Shown: piece after piece, positions 47,301 to 55,999 of the stretch
How positions within the stretch are numbered: the first letter of the stretch is position 1
Layout: each line of letters opens with the position of its first letter
Assembly (NCBI GenBank): GCA_021229015.1
Contig: CM037789.1
Location: 26,918,782 to 26,982,781 of the forward strand
Reading direction: 5' to 3'
DNA from: Solen grandis
Lineage: Eukaryota > Mollusca > Bivalvia > Adapedonta > Solenidae
Length of the DNA stretch: 64,000 nt
Position numbers and translations under genes: made by a program
The notes under the pieces: generated by a model
Told to the model about the DNA's origin: nothing
What the model saw: only the letters and a program-made list of their open reading frames with translations
Database searches by the model: none

Positions 47301-50300
47301 TTGGCATGAATCTTCTCATTTGAGATAAGACGATTACACTGTTAAACCTGATCAAACTGAAAACTGAATTTAGTATGATCTGTAAGGCATAATTTGATAA
47401 GTGAAGGGGTAGAGATTTTAGACATACCAATAGCATCAACTTTCTCTTGTAGAAGTTCCAGAGCCTCCTGGGCAGCCGAGACGGTGTCTGCCTCTTTGTC
47501 ATTGTACAGGCTCTCAAGCAGGTCATCAAGCTTCCGAGAGAACTGGAGCAAAGGTCAAAGGTCATGAAAACATTCAGGGTGAAAGAAGTGGAAGCTATAT
47601 TGATAAGGTGAGAGAAACTGAACCTTGAGTTACAGACACATTTATATTAAAACTACACCTATCATTTAAGGTGATAAATACACATCCACTCAACAGGTTT
47701 CCATATAAATATCAATATAAATCTTTTATTTTAGTAACAGTGACTTTGACTTAAAACTCAATCCATCCAAAATACAATCCTGAGATATTTTATGTATAAG
47801 ATCATAGATTTAAAACCATAATTCATTCTTTACTGAGTACAATGTATAATTTTTTAAGCAATTAGTTACGTTGCTCAGTGCCTGCTACAAAAGTCAAAAT
47901 CATAAAGACTTAAAGTAAAGTCCCTGTAATGGTTCCGCTACGTCTTGGACCACTTAATCTCTACCAAGACAACCAAGGTATCATAATGAAACATTGGGAA
48001 ACCTTGGTTATCTCTCTGAAAGGCCACAAATGTAGGGAACCATTACAGGGACTTTACCATAAAGCCATGTCATTAAAATATGTCATACCTCTTCTGTAAG
48101 CCTGTGAAATCGTACAGATGTGATTAGCAAGGTTCTACGACGTTCAAGACGACTAGCAAAGCTGCGACAGACTGTGTCCATGTAGTCTCTCTGTGCCCGA
48201 ATGTCATCTGATGAAGGGTTCTCATCATTTAGCAGATCCTCAGCTCGATGACGGAGTTCTGCATAATGTCCGTATGTGTCCTGCATATGTAAAAGTCACC
48301 GGATTAAAAAAATACATAATTCATACATCTATTGTATACAGAAAAACTACAATAAACTGAGAAGTGATCTTCAGAGCACAGTGCCAATACCATGGTATAT
48401 TCCCAATCCCACCATAGACCAATTAAAAATTAATTAAAAACAGGTACCCTCACTTTTATAAATATCATTTTCCTATAAGTCTTTTGATTTTCTAAAGTTT
48501 ACTGCATGTTTATTTAACGTCCATTCCAAGAGGAAGGAAAACAAAATAATGTAAAGTCATTATATTTTGTAGACATTAAATTTTGATGATTATGTACTTA
48601 AGACAATTTTGTGGGTATGTCGATTCGTGAATTAATGTCCTATAAAATTTAGGTATGTTAAATGGATGGGATTCAGGAGGGTTAATATTCATGAATAAAA
48701 GCTTCAACACAAAGAATGAAAATTAGAGCCCCAATATTTCATAGTCACTCTTATAAATAGGTGTTTAAATTTTTTTTCAAACATTCATTTACCTGCTTCA
48801 AGCTTTAAAAGTTTATTCCCCATTACCACAAATGGAGAAAACTTAAAAGACGAATAACTTACAATCCAGCAAGAATATAAAGAGAATATTTTTGATTTTA
48901 AACAAAGTCAAGACCTTCAGATTTACAAAATTTTACAAGAGCTGTCCAAGACTGCCTCACTGTTATCTTTGCAAGCACACTATCAAACTTACAAAATCTT
49001 AATGAAACAATTACAAAATCTTAGTCTCAAGAGCTTTACGACAGATTTGATTGTTTCTATGGAGACCATGGGCTGTATTCTTTCCCTACTTACTGTGCAT
49101 TTTATCTCAAGTTCCTCATGACGTTTTCGCAATGCTTCAGCCGTCTCGTACGAGTCACCAATATCATAATGTGAAGCCAGCAGCTTCTCCCCTGGACCCA
49201 GTATCCATTCCACAACCTGCAATCAAGGAGTACATTGTGGATTCTATAGATTTTCAAGTAAACACTAGAGTGTTACTTGGGACACTTTTCACAAAAGAGT
49301 TATTCCTAATATTCCTAATTCACTGGACCATAGAAAAACAAACCTAATATTAAGGGAGAAAATTTATGCATGACAGATGCAAACAAGTCATAAGTGGTGT
49401 ATGTTGCTATTGACACTACAACTTGTCAATAATTGACCATCTTTAAAAGAAAATTTATTTCTAAAGATAAATAAATCACATATTTAATGCAGAGTGATGG
49501 AGAAGAATTTATTCTTAACCTTAAACAAAAGGACCATACAATTAGTCAGTTTGATGACAATGAAGTCTATATGGTGAAAGAACCAAAGTTAGTCTTAAGA
49601 TTTTTAAGAAACATTCCTTTCTACTGACATCTCATCCCTCCAAACAAGACCTACTTGACCATACTGGTCATCTCTACCTGTCGTATTTCACGTTGCACGC
49701 TATCTCTCTGCACGTCCTGATGTAACATCCGGTCCCGGTTCGACAAGTAGTTCCGGATCTTATCCATCCGGTTACCGAGGTACTGAAGACTGCGTTTGAC
49801 CTGTTTCAGTGCCTCCAGGTTGTCAAGGGTGGTAACAAGCTCCTCCCCATGCATAGCAACATCAGAGTATCGCTGAAGTTTGTGCATTAGTTCCTGGCCT
49901 GGAATACAAGGAATCAAACTTTAAAAAACTTGTGAAGATTTCACTTTATCTTCTTTATTACTCTTTAATTATTCATTGTCATATTTGAAACCGATTCTGA
50001 AATATTGTGTATTGGACAATGTATGGGATAGCTATATAATTTAATTAATATCTCTCCCACTGAAGTAGTCTACTTCTCCAGATACTGTAGCTTCCTCCCA
50101 CAAAAAATGACCATAAACATCTCAATCCATGCAATTCAGTGACATATCCAATTGTGAGAATATGTTTAACATAATTATGATGTAAAATATACTGCTCAAA
50201 GTTCGTAAAGTACCAAATATTTTCCATGACTGTCATATCCAAAAATTTAAATAATACTGTCAAACACAATATTATTGTTTTTACTTAACCTTTCCTCATA

Positions 50301-52407
50301 TAGACTCATTTTGACGCACTCAATAGGTATCACATAAAGCCTGATCTGCAGAAAACCACAGTTAAACCTTACCAAAAACCTTTCCCCACTGAGGAGCAGC
50401 GAACAGCATAAAACCTGATCAGCCAGCGAGTTACTCGCAGGCTGATCTGGTTTTATGCTGTTTGCATAGGTCTTTTCATGGTTTCCTCTATGAGGGAAAG
50501 GGTTAAATAAACAAACAACAAAGATGATCTTACACACTGTGACCAAGTTTGGCAAAGATCGGATCACGTATTTCAGTAAGAGTATGGACACTAATAATTT
50601 TGCTATTTTTTGTTTATTAATTAAGGGCCTTAACTCTGGAGTGGGACATTCTCAGCAAACAAAGTCAAGATATAATGCCAATATAATACACATTGTGACC
50701 AAGCTTTGGTAATGAGTACAATTCAAACTTTATAATCATTATACCCCTGTTACACTTATACTCGTCCTCAGTACGACCTAAAAGTTCTAGCGAAACGGGC
50801 TTGAACAGCGTGAAAACGAAGTGGTCGTAGTAACAACGTATTGATATCTGTTTACGATCGTTATAGACGAGTTTGGACGACTTTGGTCGAGATGGCCTCT
50901 CCAAAGTTTTGAACAGACTCAAAATTTCTGAAAAGGTACACCGTTCTGAAATAAAACGTAGTGCTATCGTATCGAAAACGAGATGGTCGTATTGCGAACG
51001 TAACAGTCGTACTGCAAACGGACTAAGGACGTTCTGGGACGTAGTGCGATCGACTTGCTGTTAGAAGTGCGATCTCGCAACGATCTTGCTAGTTTCTAAC
51101 TCGTTTATCTCATCCAGAGACCGACCTATCTAGATTGCATAACGTTTTTAGTGCGTCCTTACTTCGTCTTTTTTGATAAAAGCAAAACAGATAGTTCCTT
51201 ACACGATTCTACACAGTCCTAAGCGTTTGCAGTACGTCCTTAGTACGCTCTATCCGTGTCAAGTACGAATTGTTGCGTTTGTATCCAGTCCTTTCAACGA
51301 CCATTCCGTTTGCAGTGCGATCAAAACAGGAGGGTATAAATACGGATCGTCCTCTCATAGGATCATAGAAAAGTCACGCATTTACCATGGATGACGTTGC
51401 TGTAGCGTCAAACTAGAATGAGGGCTTCCTGAAAAGTGCCGAGTTTTTATAGGTCGGACCAGAACTTGCACTCAGTTACGATCTGAACGTACTGAGGACG
51501 GGACAAGGACGTAGTGAGATCGAGTTGAACGGTCTGCAAACGAGGTAGTCGAGTTAAGGACGGGAGTGGACGTTACGGGAACGAACTAGAACTAGTAACG
51601 AAACGGACGCGAACTAGCTGTAGTCGGACTAGAACTGTTTGAATACGTTGTATATGGTCGTTTTATCCCGTTCTGAACAGTCTGCTGACGGTCTGAGGAC
51701 GGAATTGTCGAGTCAACAACGGTGTGTGAACTAGTTGATTGTATTCTAGCCATATTTTGGCTAAATCTCTCCGTTTTAACCCGACGTCAACTCGTTTTAT
51801 AAGGTTTTCGGGAGCCCTATAGGACGTAGTCAAAACGGGCTCTAGTGTAACAGGGGCATTATGAAAGAAAAAAGTCTATGTACTCTCCTTACCTTGTCGG
51901 ATGACCTGGTTAGGGACAGAGAGACTGGAGTCTTGAAAGAAGCGATGTTGCTGAAGAGCGTTGACAGGGCTAACGGGAGACTCTGGCCCCTTACTCGCCC
52001 GCACCTGGTGGCTGATTTCTGACTCTACAGTGTCCAGGTGTTCTGCAGCTGCACGTGCTTCCCGTAGAAACTTCTCCAGGTCCTGGGTAGGGGGTAGAAA
52101 TATTAAATGGCAATTGTGGTATACTCTAAGTTTTTGGTCCTTTCTTTTTCTCTTAATAACAATTATCAATAATTGTTCTTGTCTGAGTGTAAGAAATTGT
52201 GTACAGGTAGAAGTTTGAATATGCAACAGTAAAAGTTCAGGTATGATCACAATGAATATTTCCAATAGAGGGCCCAGAGTTAAGTCCCCTTACCAGTCTG
52301 TTCTGAAGCCAGTACTTGTGATGGTACATGAGTGTTCCACCCATGCTACCCATCAGCTGGTTGCGGTCCACATACGTATACAGCTTGTTCAGGTTAATAA
52401 ACTGGGG
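37221..52407 (-). CDS. SESTD1 orthologue, SEC14/spectrin protein, 5' incomplete
   Basis: Eleven exons with perfect phase continuity encode about 952 residues. SESTD1 (Solo) is a cytoplasmic SEC14-like lipid-binding, spectrin-repeat protein. In vertebrates it binds phospholipids, TRPC4/5 channels and the Dapper/planar-polarity machinery. Seen here: the end of the SEC14 domain (LYTYVDRNQLMGSMGGTLMY, followed by the HHKYWLQNRL helix), a linker, then spectrin repeats with diagnostic matches. These are VVEWILGPGEKLL..IGDS (vertebrate 'VVNWLEGPGSEQL..IGDS'), QRLEDLQERKMRCDELAEVR, TYDYGKQLIQAALVL, and ALLERLALPIIVVDG before TATENINSRLRKM. The vertebrate protein ends soon after that point. Here about 340 more residues follow, rich in S, P, Q and R and ending in an acidic/basic coiled-coil-like segment. 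A one-base insertion near 37775 breaks the last exon. The start codon and first SEC14 exons lie further right or outside the window. Confidence 0.9.
40490..40850. repeat. Decayed GGTTAA/TTAACC-rich segment
   Basis: Contains many 'ggttaa'/'ttaacc' hexamers in both orientations, plus a local palindrome 'ctttggtttgaataaccaaag'. Probably an eroded foldback element. Ends not defined. Confidence 0.35.
41058..41246. mobile_element. TTAA MITE family 1, copy B
   Basis: TTAA (41058-41061), then CCCTTTCCCTCATATAGACT, the central palindrome with GCGAACAGC and GCTGTTCGC arms, and TATGAGGGAAAGGG, then TTAA (41243-41246). The short form, missing ~50 bp left of the palindrome. Confidence 0.9.
41577..41818. 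mobile_element. TTAA MITE family 1, copy C
   Basis: TTAA at 41577-41580 and 41815-41818. The left TIR has one change (CCATTTCCC). Full internal sequence with 'aagcctgatctgtagaaaac' and the palindrome. Confidence 0.9.
43607..43859. mobile_element. Hairpin MITE, family 2
   Basis: Starts CTAACCCTTTACTTAATAAA and ends ATGGGTTAA. Internal imperfect palindrome: GCAAACAAAGCAGACCC pairs with GGGTCTCCTCTGTTTGC around a ~20-base centre. Related to 14854-15075. Confidence 0.65.
44377..44564 (-). CDS. SESTD1 exon: last spectrin helix, LLERLALPIIVVDG
   Basis: 188 bp, phase 0 to 2, donor GG|GTAGGT. The acceptor CTTAAG is less usual in having A before AG, but it is the only one preserving frame. Ends GRALLERLALPIIVVDG (vertebrate 'GKSLLDRLTVPVVYPDG'). 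Confidence 0.88.
45015..45206 (-). CDS. SESTD1 exon: GTYDYGKQLIQAALVLRRSL
   Basis: 192 bp, 64 codons, phase 0 to 0. Matches vertebrate '[21 protein letters not shown]'. Ends RLNVASMFLAQSDK. Confidence 0.93.
45635..45757 (-). CDS. SESTD1 exon: AVNWILELCEVMM
   Basis: 123 bp, 41 codons, phase 0 to 0. Matches vertebrate 'AVEWLSELLDALLKTHIRLGD'. Paralogous in position and length to 49094-49216. Confidence 0.92.
46229..46244 (+). repeat. Poly-C run (16 C)
   Basis: Homopolymer in the intron between exons 45635-45757 and 46509-46750. Length may be unreliable in the assembly. Confidence 0.85.
46509..46750 (-). CDS. SESTD1 exon: spectrin repeat, YATQIKHVNQRLEDLQERK
   Basis: 242 bp, phase 1 to 0. Contains FGKDISPDYATQIKHVNQRL then RRLKLQQTLQLRKCERDAEQ, one of the most conserved parts of the family ('VRRLKMLQMVQLFKCEEDA' in vertebrates). 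Confidence 0.92.
46865..47005 (-). mobile_element. tRNA-derived SINE remnant, intronic
   Basis: Has 'ttgaaagtatgagggatgga' then 'cctgtactttgtacctcagg' and 'aagattcctgcctccaacta', matching the 19441 family in minus orientation. Head degraded. Confidence 0.6.
47060..47230 (+). mobile_element. tRNA-derived SINE, intronic, opposite orientation
   Basis: Plus orientation: A-box-like 'gggcactgtggtaacatac', B-box 'gtgagttcaaaccccaat', then the body 'caaagtactggtccaaccca' and tail 'agttgtatgaacttatttcc'. Forms a head-to-head pair with the copy at 46865-47005. Confidence 0.7.
47428..47542 (-). CDS. SESTD1 exon: FSRKLDDLLESLYNDKEA
   Basis: 115 bp, phase 0 to 1. Ends LELLQEKVDAI, matching vertebrate 'LKLLEEKLKSVD'. 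Confidence 0.88.
47915..48057. mobile_element. Foldback element with 22-bp perfect arms
   Basis: Arms at 47915-47936 and 48036-48057 are exact inverted copies (GTAAAGTCCCTG..GGTTCC). The inner part also pairs loosely (aaccaaggtatc / gaaaccttggttat). It lies 31 bp left of a SESTD1 exon. Related copy at 53722-53875. Confidence 0.8.
48089..48280 (-). CDS. SESTD1 exon: DTYGHYAELRHRAEDLL
   Basis: 192 bp, 64 codons, phase 0 to 0. Same length as the exon at 45015-45206 and the same opening (DTYGHYAEL versus GTYDYGKQL). Spectrin helices B-C with CRSFASRLERRRTLLITSVR. Confidence 0.9.
48545..48730. mobile_element. Dispersed foldback-type repeat, eroded
   Basis: 'gtaaagtcattatattttgt' then 'agacattaaattttgatgat' and 'tatgtacttaagac' match 3380-3430 and, more loosely, 15080-15255. 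Intronic, non-coding. Confidence 0.4.
49094..49216 (-). CDS. SESTD1 exon: VVEWILGPGE
   Basis: 123 bp, 41 codons, phase 0 to 0, donor ACA|GTAAGT. Strong match to the vertebrate 'VVNWLEGPGSEQL..IGDS.....L..KHEE.E' segment. Same length and motif as the exon at 45635-45757 (AVNWILELCE..HIGQS). Confidence 0.92.
49678..49898 (-). CDS. SESTD1 exon: spectrin repeat 1
   Basis: 221 bp, phase 1 to 0. Product QELMHKLQRYSDVAMHGEEL then LEALKQVKRSLQYLGNRMDK, ending QREIRQ. Heptad-rich helices. Confidence 0.88.
50285..50506. mobile_element. TTAA MITE family 1, copy D
   Basis: TTAA 50285-50288, a slightly eroded left TIR (CCTTTCCTCATATAGACTC), the palindrome with arms GCGAACAGC / GCTGTTTGC, a right TIR GAGGGAAAGGG and TTAA 50503-50506. 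Lies in a SESTD1 intron. Confidence 0.88.
50743..51856. mobile_element. 1.1-kb ACG/CpG-rich TIR element, intronic
   Basis: TIR CCCCTGTTACACT (50744-50756) and AGTGTAACAGGGG (51844-51856). Flanked by a direct repeat CATTAT (50737-50742 and 51857-51862), extendable to 7 bp with one mismatch. The interior is unlike anything else here: GC-richer, dense in CpG, built from short variants such as CGTCCTCAGTACG and its complement CGTACTGAGGACG, 'gtagtgcgatcg' and 'aacggactaaggacg' in both orientations. No long frame. A non-autonomous DNA transposon of undetermined superfamily. Confidence 0.7.
51893..52082 (-). CDS. SESTD1 exon: SEC14-spectrin linker
   Basis: 190 bp, phase 0 to 1, donor CAAG|GTAAGG. 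Product DLEKFLREARAAAEHLDTVE followed by a Ser/Pro-containing linker ending SVPNQVIRQ. Its donor lies only 30 bp from the right target-site duplication of the inserted element at 50743-51856. Confidence 0.88.
52294..52407 (-). CDS. SESTD1 exon: end of SEC14 domain
   Basis: 38 codons, phase 0 to 0. Acceptor TTTGTGTATTTCAG, donor CTG|GTAAGG. Encodes the SEC14 end with the conserved GGTLMYHHKYW motif (vertebrate form GGSLTYDHxxW). Confidence 0.9.
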
Positions 52408-53720
52408 CTGAAATACACAAACATATACTTTTCAATAAGATTCTAGGTTAATTCTTTACATCTTTATATCTTTTTTATGATTGTGTAATTAATAATTACA
52501 ACTTATTAAATCATCTTAAATAAAATGGATAGCAGCATATATTCCCTTTTTTATGCAATATTTGTTCCAATTCAACGAAGAATACTTTGTGCTTATAAAT
52601 ATTTAATTTCCTAAATTATGTAGAAGCACATTCCAAAATTCATTCATGTTTTACAAAATATTCAAGTGCACAACTAAGCTGACATAAATTATAAATTAAT
52701 CACTAATAATATTTGTTAAGGATATGGCTATTTTTTTTTAAGAAACAAGAATGATGAAATATACCCCTAATTTTTTTTAACTATTACTGAGCAGTAAGTA
52801 TAGTTTGTGGAATCCAAACCTTGATACATATGACTATATACCTGGGACACACTATTAAGACAAGGGCATCACAAATTTACACAATGCACCATGCTATACA
52901 TAACTTTTATCTTCGCATGAAGTTTACAGCTGATACCTGAAACGGTCTTTGAGTTGTACTTCTAACAAAAATAAGGAAACTTAACAAAGGGAAATAACTC
53001 TGAAAATAGCAAAGCATGGTCATGGTTCTCTCCCTTTTTGAGTTCTATCCCTACATGAAGTTTGAAATATTAAGGATTACGCTTGGAACTGTTCACAACT
53101 GTTAGGAGTTGGTTCCCTGCTTACATTCTATAGACGATATAACAAGGGTGCAAAAGCTAACATAAGCAACTGTAACCAGTAAATGAAAGCAGCGTTGGAA
53201 AATAACATGTAATAAATACCAAAACTTAACGGAGCACAATTAATTGCATCCAATTAAAGACATCTGATTCACATAATTATGCAAATACTGACTTCACTGA
53301 TTATTATTTGTATCTTTTTCTTAAAAAAATATACATAAGTCTGGTCACGTAAGTCACACAATGTCTGAGATTGAATTTCCTAAGCTGGCCTTCAAACTGA
53401 CAAAAATCATGTTTTATCTGTATGTCATGTCTTATGTTCCCTTGACAAGCAAAGTGTATTTAGCTTGAAAGAGACACATACATAAAGCATCCTGTCATGC
53501 TGGCAGTATCATGGTGTAGACAAGTCACATCAATTGATAATGCACATGGGCACCTGACATCAACATCTGCACCAACTTAATGGATACAAGCCACAAGATT
53601 TAAACATTTGTTAACAAAACCAACTGAAGTGAAATGTATCACGCTGTACAAATGCCTAACCTATGTATGATATAGGGGAGACAACTGTGCATGTTTTAAT
53701 CATTTACCTCTCAGCATTTA
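52408..53720 (-). other. SESTD1 upstream intron, no exon seen
   Basis: AT-rich. No SEC14-domain exon recognised on the minus strand. The first part of an intron that must extend at least to the next SEC14 exon. Confidence 0.5.
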
Positions 53721-53721
53721 T

Positions 53722-53875
53722 GGTATAGTCCTTGTGATGGTTCAGCAACATTCTGGACCTCATGGCCTTTTACAGAGATAATCAAGGTTTCCAAACGTTT
53801 CATAAGGGTACCTTGGTTATCTTGGTAGAAGTTAAGTAGTCAAAGATGTAGTGGAACCACTACAGGGACTTTACC
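53722..53875. mobile_element. Foldback element, diverged copy
   Basis: Left 'agtccttgtgatggttcagc', right 'ggaaccactacagggacttt', with 'taaccaag'-type inner arms. Same family as 47915-48057 with several mismatches. Confidence 0.65.
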
Positions 53876-53889
53876 AATCATTTTAAAGC

Positions 53890-54080
53890 CAATGAAGGGT
53901 GCCAGGGTCCAGAGGTAGCACACAAGACTGCAGATCTGAAGGTTGTGGGTTCAAATACTGCTGAGAGCAAGAATACTTCATTGCTCCTCCAGGCATAAAG
54001 TACTGGTCCAACCCAGGAAGTTGGACTCATTGAAAGGGATTAATATACGCTGTAAGAACTTGATTCTCAATGGTCATAAA
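53890..54080 (+). mobile_element. tRNA-derived SINE
   Basis: A-box-like 'ccagaggtagcacacaag', B-box 'gtgggttcaaatactg', then 'aaagtactggtccaacccag' and the tail 'ctgtaagaacttgattctca'. Same family as 47060-47230, plus orientation. Confidence 0.75.
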
Positions 54081-54175
54081 ATGCAATAAATAAACTAAAC
54101 CCAAACATTCTGTTCACAATTTTCAATCTTAACAGGTTTAACAGTGTTGCAACTTATCATCACCAAAATATATCT

Positions 54176-54250
54176 GTGAGGAGTAGTGAACAGTATAAAA
54201 CCTGATCAGCCTGCATGATTCCGGTCTGATCTGGATTTATACTAGTAAAC
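54176..54250. mobile_element. Eroded palindromic core related to the TTAA MITE
   Basis: 'gaacagtataaaacctgatc' and 'tctgatctggatttatacta' repeat the family-1 palindrome with mismatches. Further degenerate 'aaacctgatcagcc' pieces lie at 58052-58095. TIRs not found. Confidence 0.45.
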
Positions 54251-55339
54251 AAAGCATTATCGCTCAAATCAATCCTAAATACTGGCAGTTCTTCTGAGAT
54301 TTTTCACAGAATATTGCAGTGTTACAGTCAGAAGCACAGTAATATAATTACAATGGCCAAAGACCTGAGTGAATGATCTCAAAGCATCTGGACTCAACAT
54401 ACGTAAGTCTATAATTATCATATGTTATCATATGTTACTGATCATGTCAGAATATGTAAAACCTAATCTGCCTGCAATTTTTTCCCCGTCTGATCTTGAT
54501 TCACTGGTTTACTGGTCTCACAAACCTTGAGTCATCGCTGAAATCAGTTCTGAATCATAGCGGTAGGTCTTGTTCAATTAACAGATTAAACCATCCTTAA
54601 TCCTTCTTAATGGAAATGTTTCAACCAGCTGGCAGGTTGCACCATATAGATATTCACCATTTGACAAATGGAGGGCAGTAAATCATCACATCAAAGGTGT
54701 AGGGATGATAATACTTACATAGCATTCGCACTATACTATAAATCAAACACTACATACCTAGGACAACTATACTGTACTTAGTCCACTGTGGATACATAGG
54801 TATATCTATGTCAAGATACTCAAGATACTTATCAGGTCAAGGAGAAAAAAATATAATTTGAGTAAGAGAAAAACTGGATCAAATAGTCAAAAATATTTCA
54901 CTGATCTTAAAAGCCAGTCTTAATCTAAATTTGACTATTAAAAGAAAATTCAGTTTATCTGATGCATTGATACATATATATTCTAAAAAAACATGCGGTT
55001 TATGAGTAAGTATATAATATGCCCATGTCAGAGATAATCCCCAATATCTTGCTCTGGAGTATCTCTGCTATATGTATCATGATCTTATTCCATTAGTACA
55101 CTACTGGAAACAATATAACACTAGAGATTTGTTTTCTTAGAAAATTGATGGTTCCCCCCAACCCCACCTCCTCACAAACCCGCCACACACATACACTGAG
55201 GCACACAGTGACATTTGAAAAAGTAGATCTACCATGACTTCAGTTATCAAAACATTAGCTCACTTTTGCAATATATTTCACATGTAAAAAAATAATTAGG
55301 ATAACATGAAATTTAATTTCAATAGCATGCATCGATCTT

Positions 55340-55850
55340 GAGTTATCTTAATGACACAAATTGTATAAAAGGGGAAAAACTCCAACAAGAAATCTTGGAA
55401 ATATATTATGCTCATGTGTACTGCAATTCTCATCCATAACGGCTACCAACCTATGAGGTTTCAAGGTTATATGTCTCATAGTGCATGAGTTAAGCTCCAG
55501 ACAAAACCTAATTGAATATGAAATTAAACAACAGGCAATAACTCCAATAATATGATTTGCAGAAATAAGGTTCTTGTGCACTGCAATTCCCCTTTGTGAT
55601 GTCTGTCCACCTATGAAGTTTCAAGGTTATATGTCCCATAGTGCATGAGTAATGCTCTTGACAAAAAGTAAGTATGAAATTTAAAAAAGGGGAAGAACTC
55701 AAAATTATGATGCGCAGAGTTACGGTTCTTGTGTATGACACTTCTTCTTCCCATGAAATTTCAAGTTAATAGCTTTGATACTTTCTGAGTTATGCTCCGG
55801 ACAAAAAGTGTGACAGACAGACGGACAGACAACTCTGACAAAAAAAAATA
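55340..55850 (+). repeat. ~165-bp tandem units, three diverged copies
   Basis: Units share 'atgaagtttcaaggttatat', 'catagtgcatgagt' and 'gctccagacaaaa'. The array ends with 'gtgtgacagacagacggaca'. The organisation and end resemble 63060-63960. Chance minus-strand frames at 55348-55741 arise from the repeat. Confidence 0.7.
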
Positions 55851-55895
55851 TGCCTCCCCCATATAAATATGGAGGGATACATAATAATTATTCAT

Positions 55896-55957
55896 CGAAA
55901 GCCAGAAGGGCTCAACAGCATAAATAAAAAGAATGCTGATGAGCCCTTCTGGCTTTC
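55896..55957. other. 62-nt near-perfect hairpin
   Basis: The left arm starts GAAAGCCAGAAGGGCTCA and the right arm ends TGAGCCCTTCTGGCTTTC. The stem is about 24-25 bp with one internal mismatch and a ~12-base A-rich loop. Size and shape would suit a microRNA precursor. It could equally be a small foldback repeat. Confidence 0.6.
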
Positions 55958-55999
55958 AATGGACAACATAGTTCAGATGTTTATGGATAACAAAATATT

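Noticed and set aside
49051..49347. 98-codon plus-strand frame
   Set aside because: Antisense shadow of the SESTD1 exon at 49094-49216.
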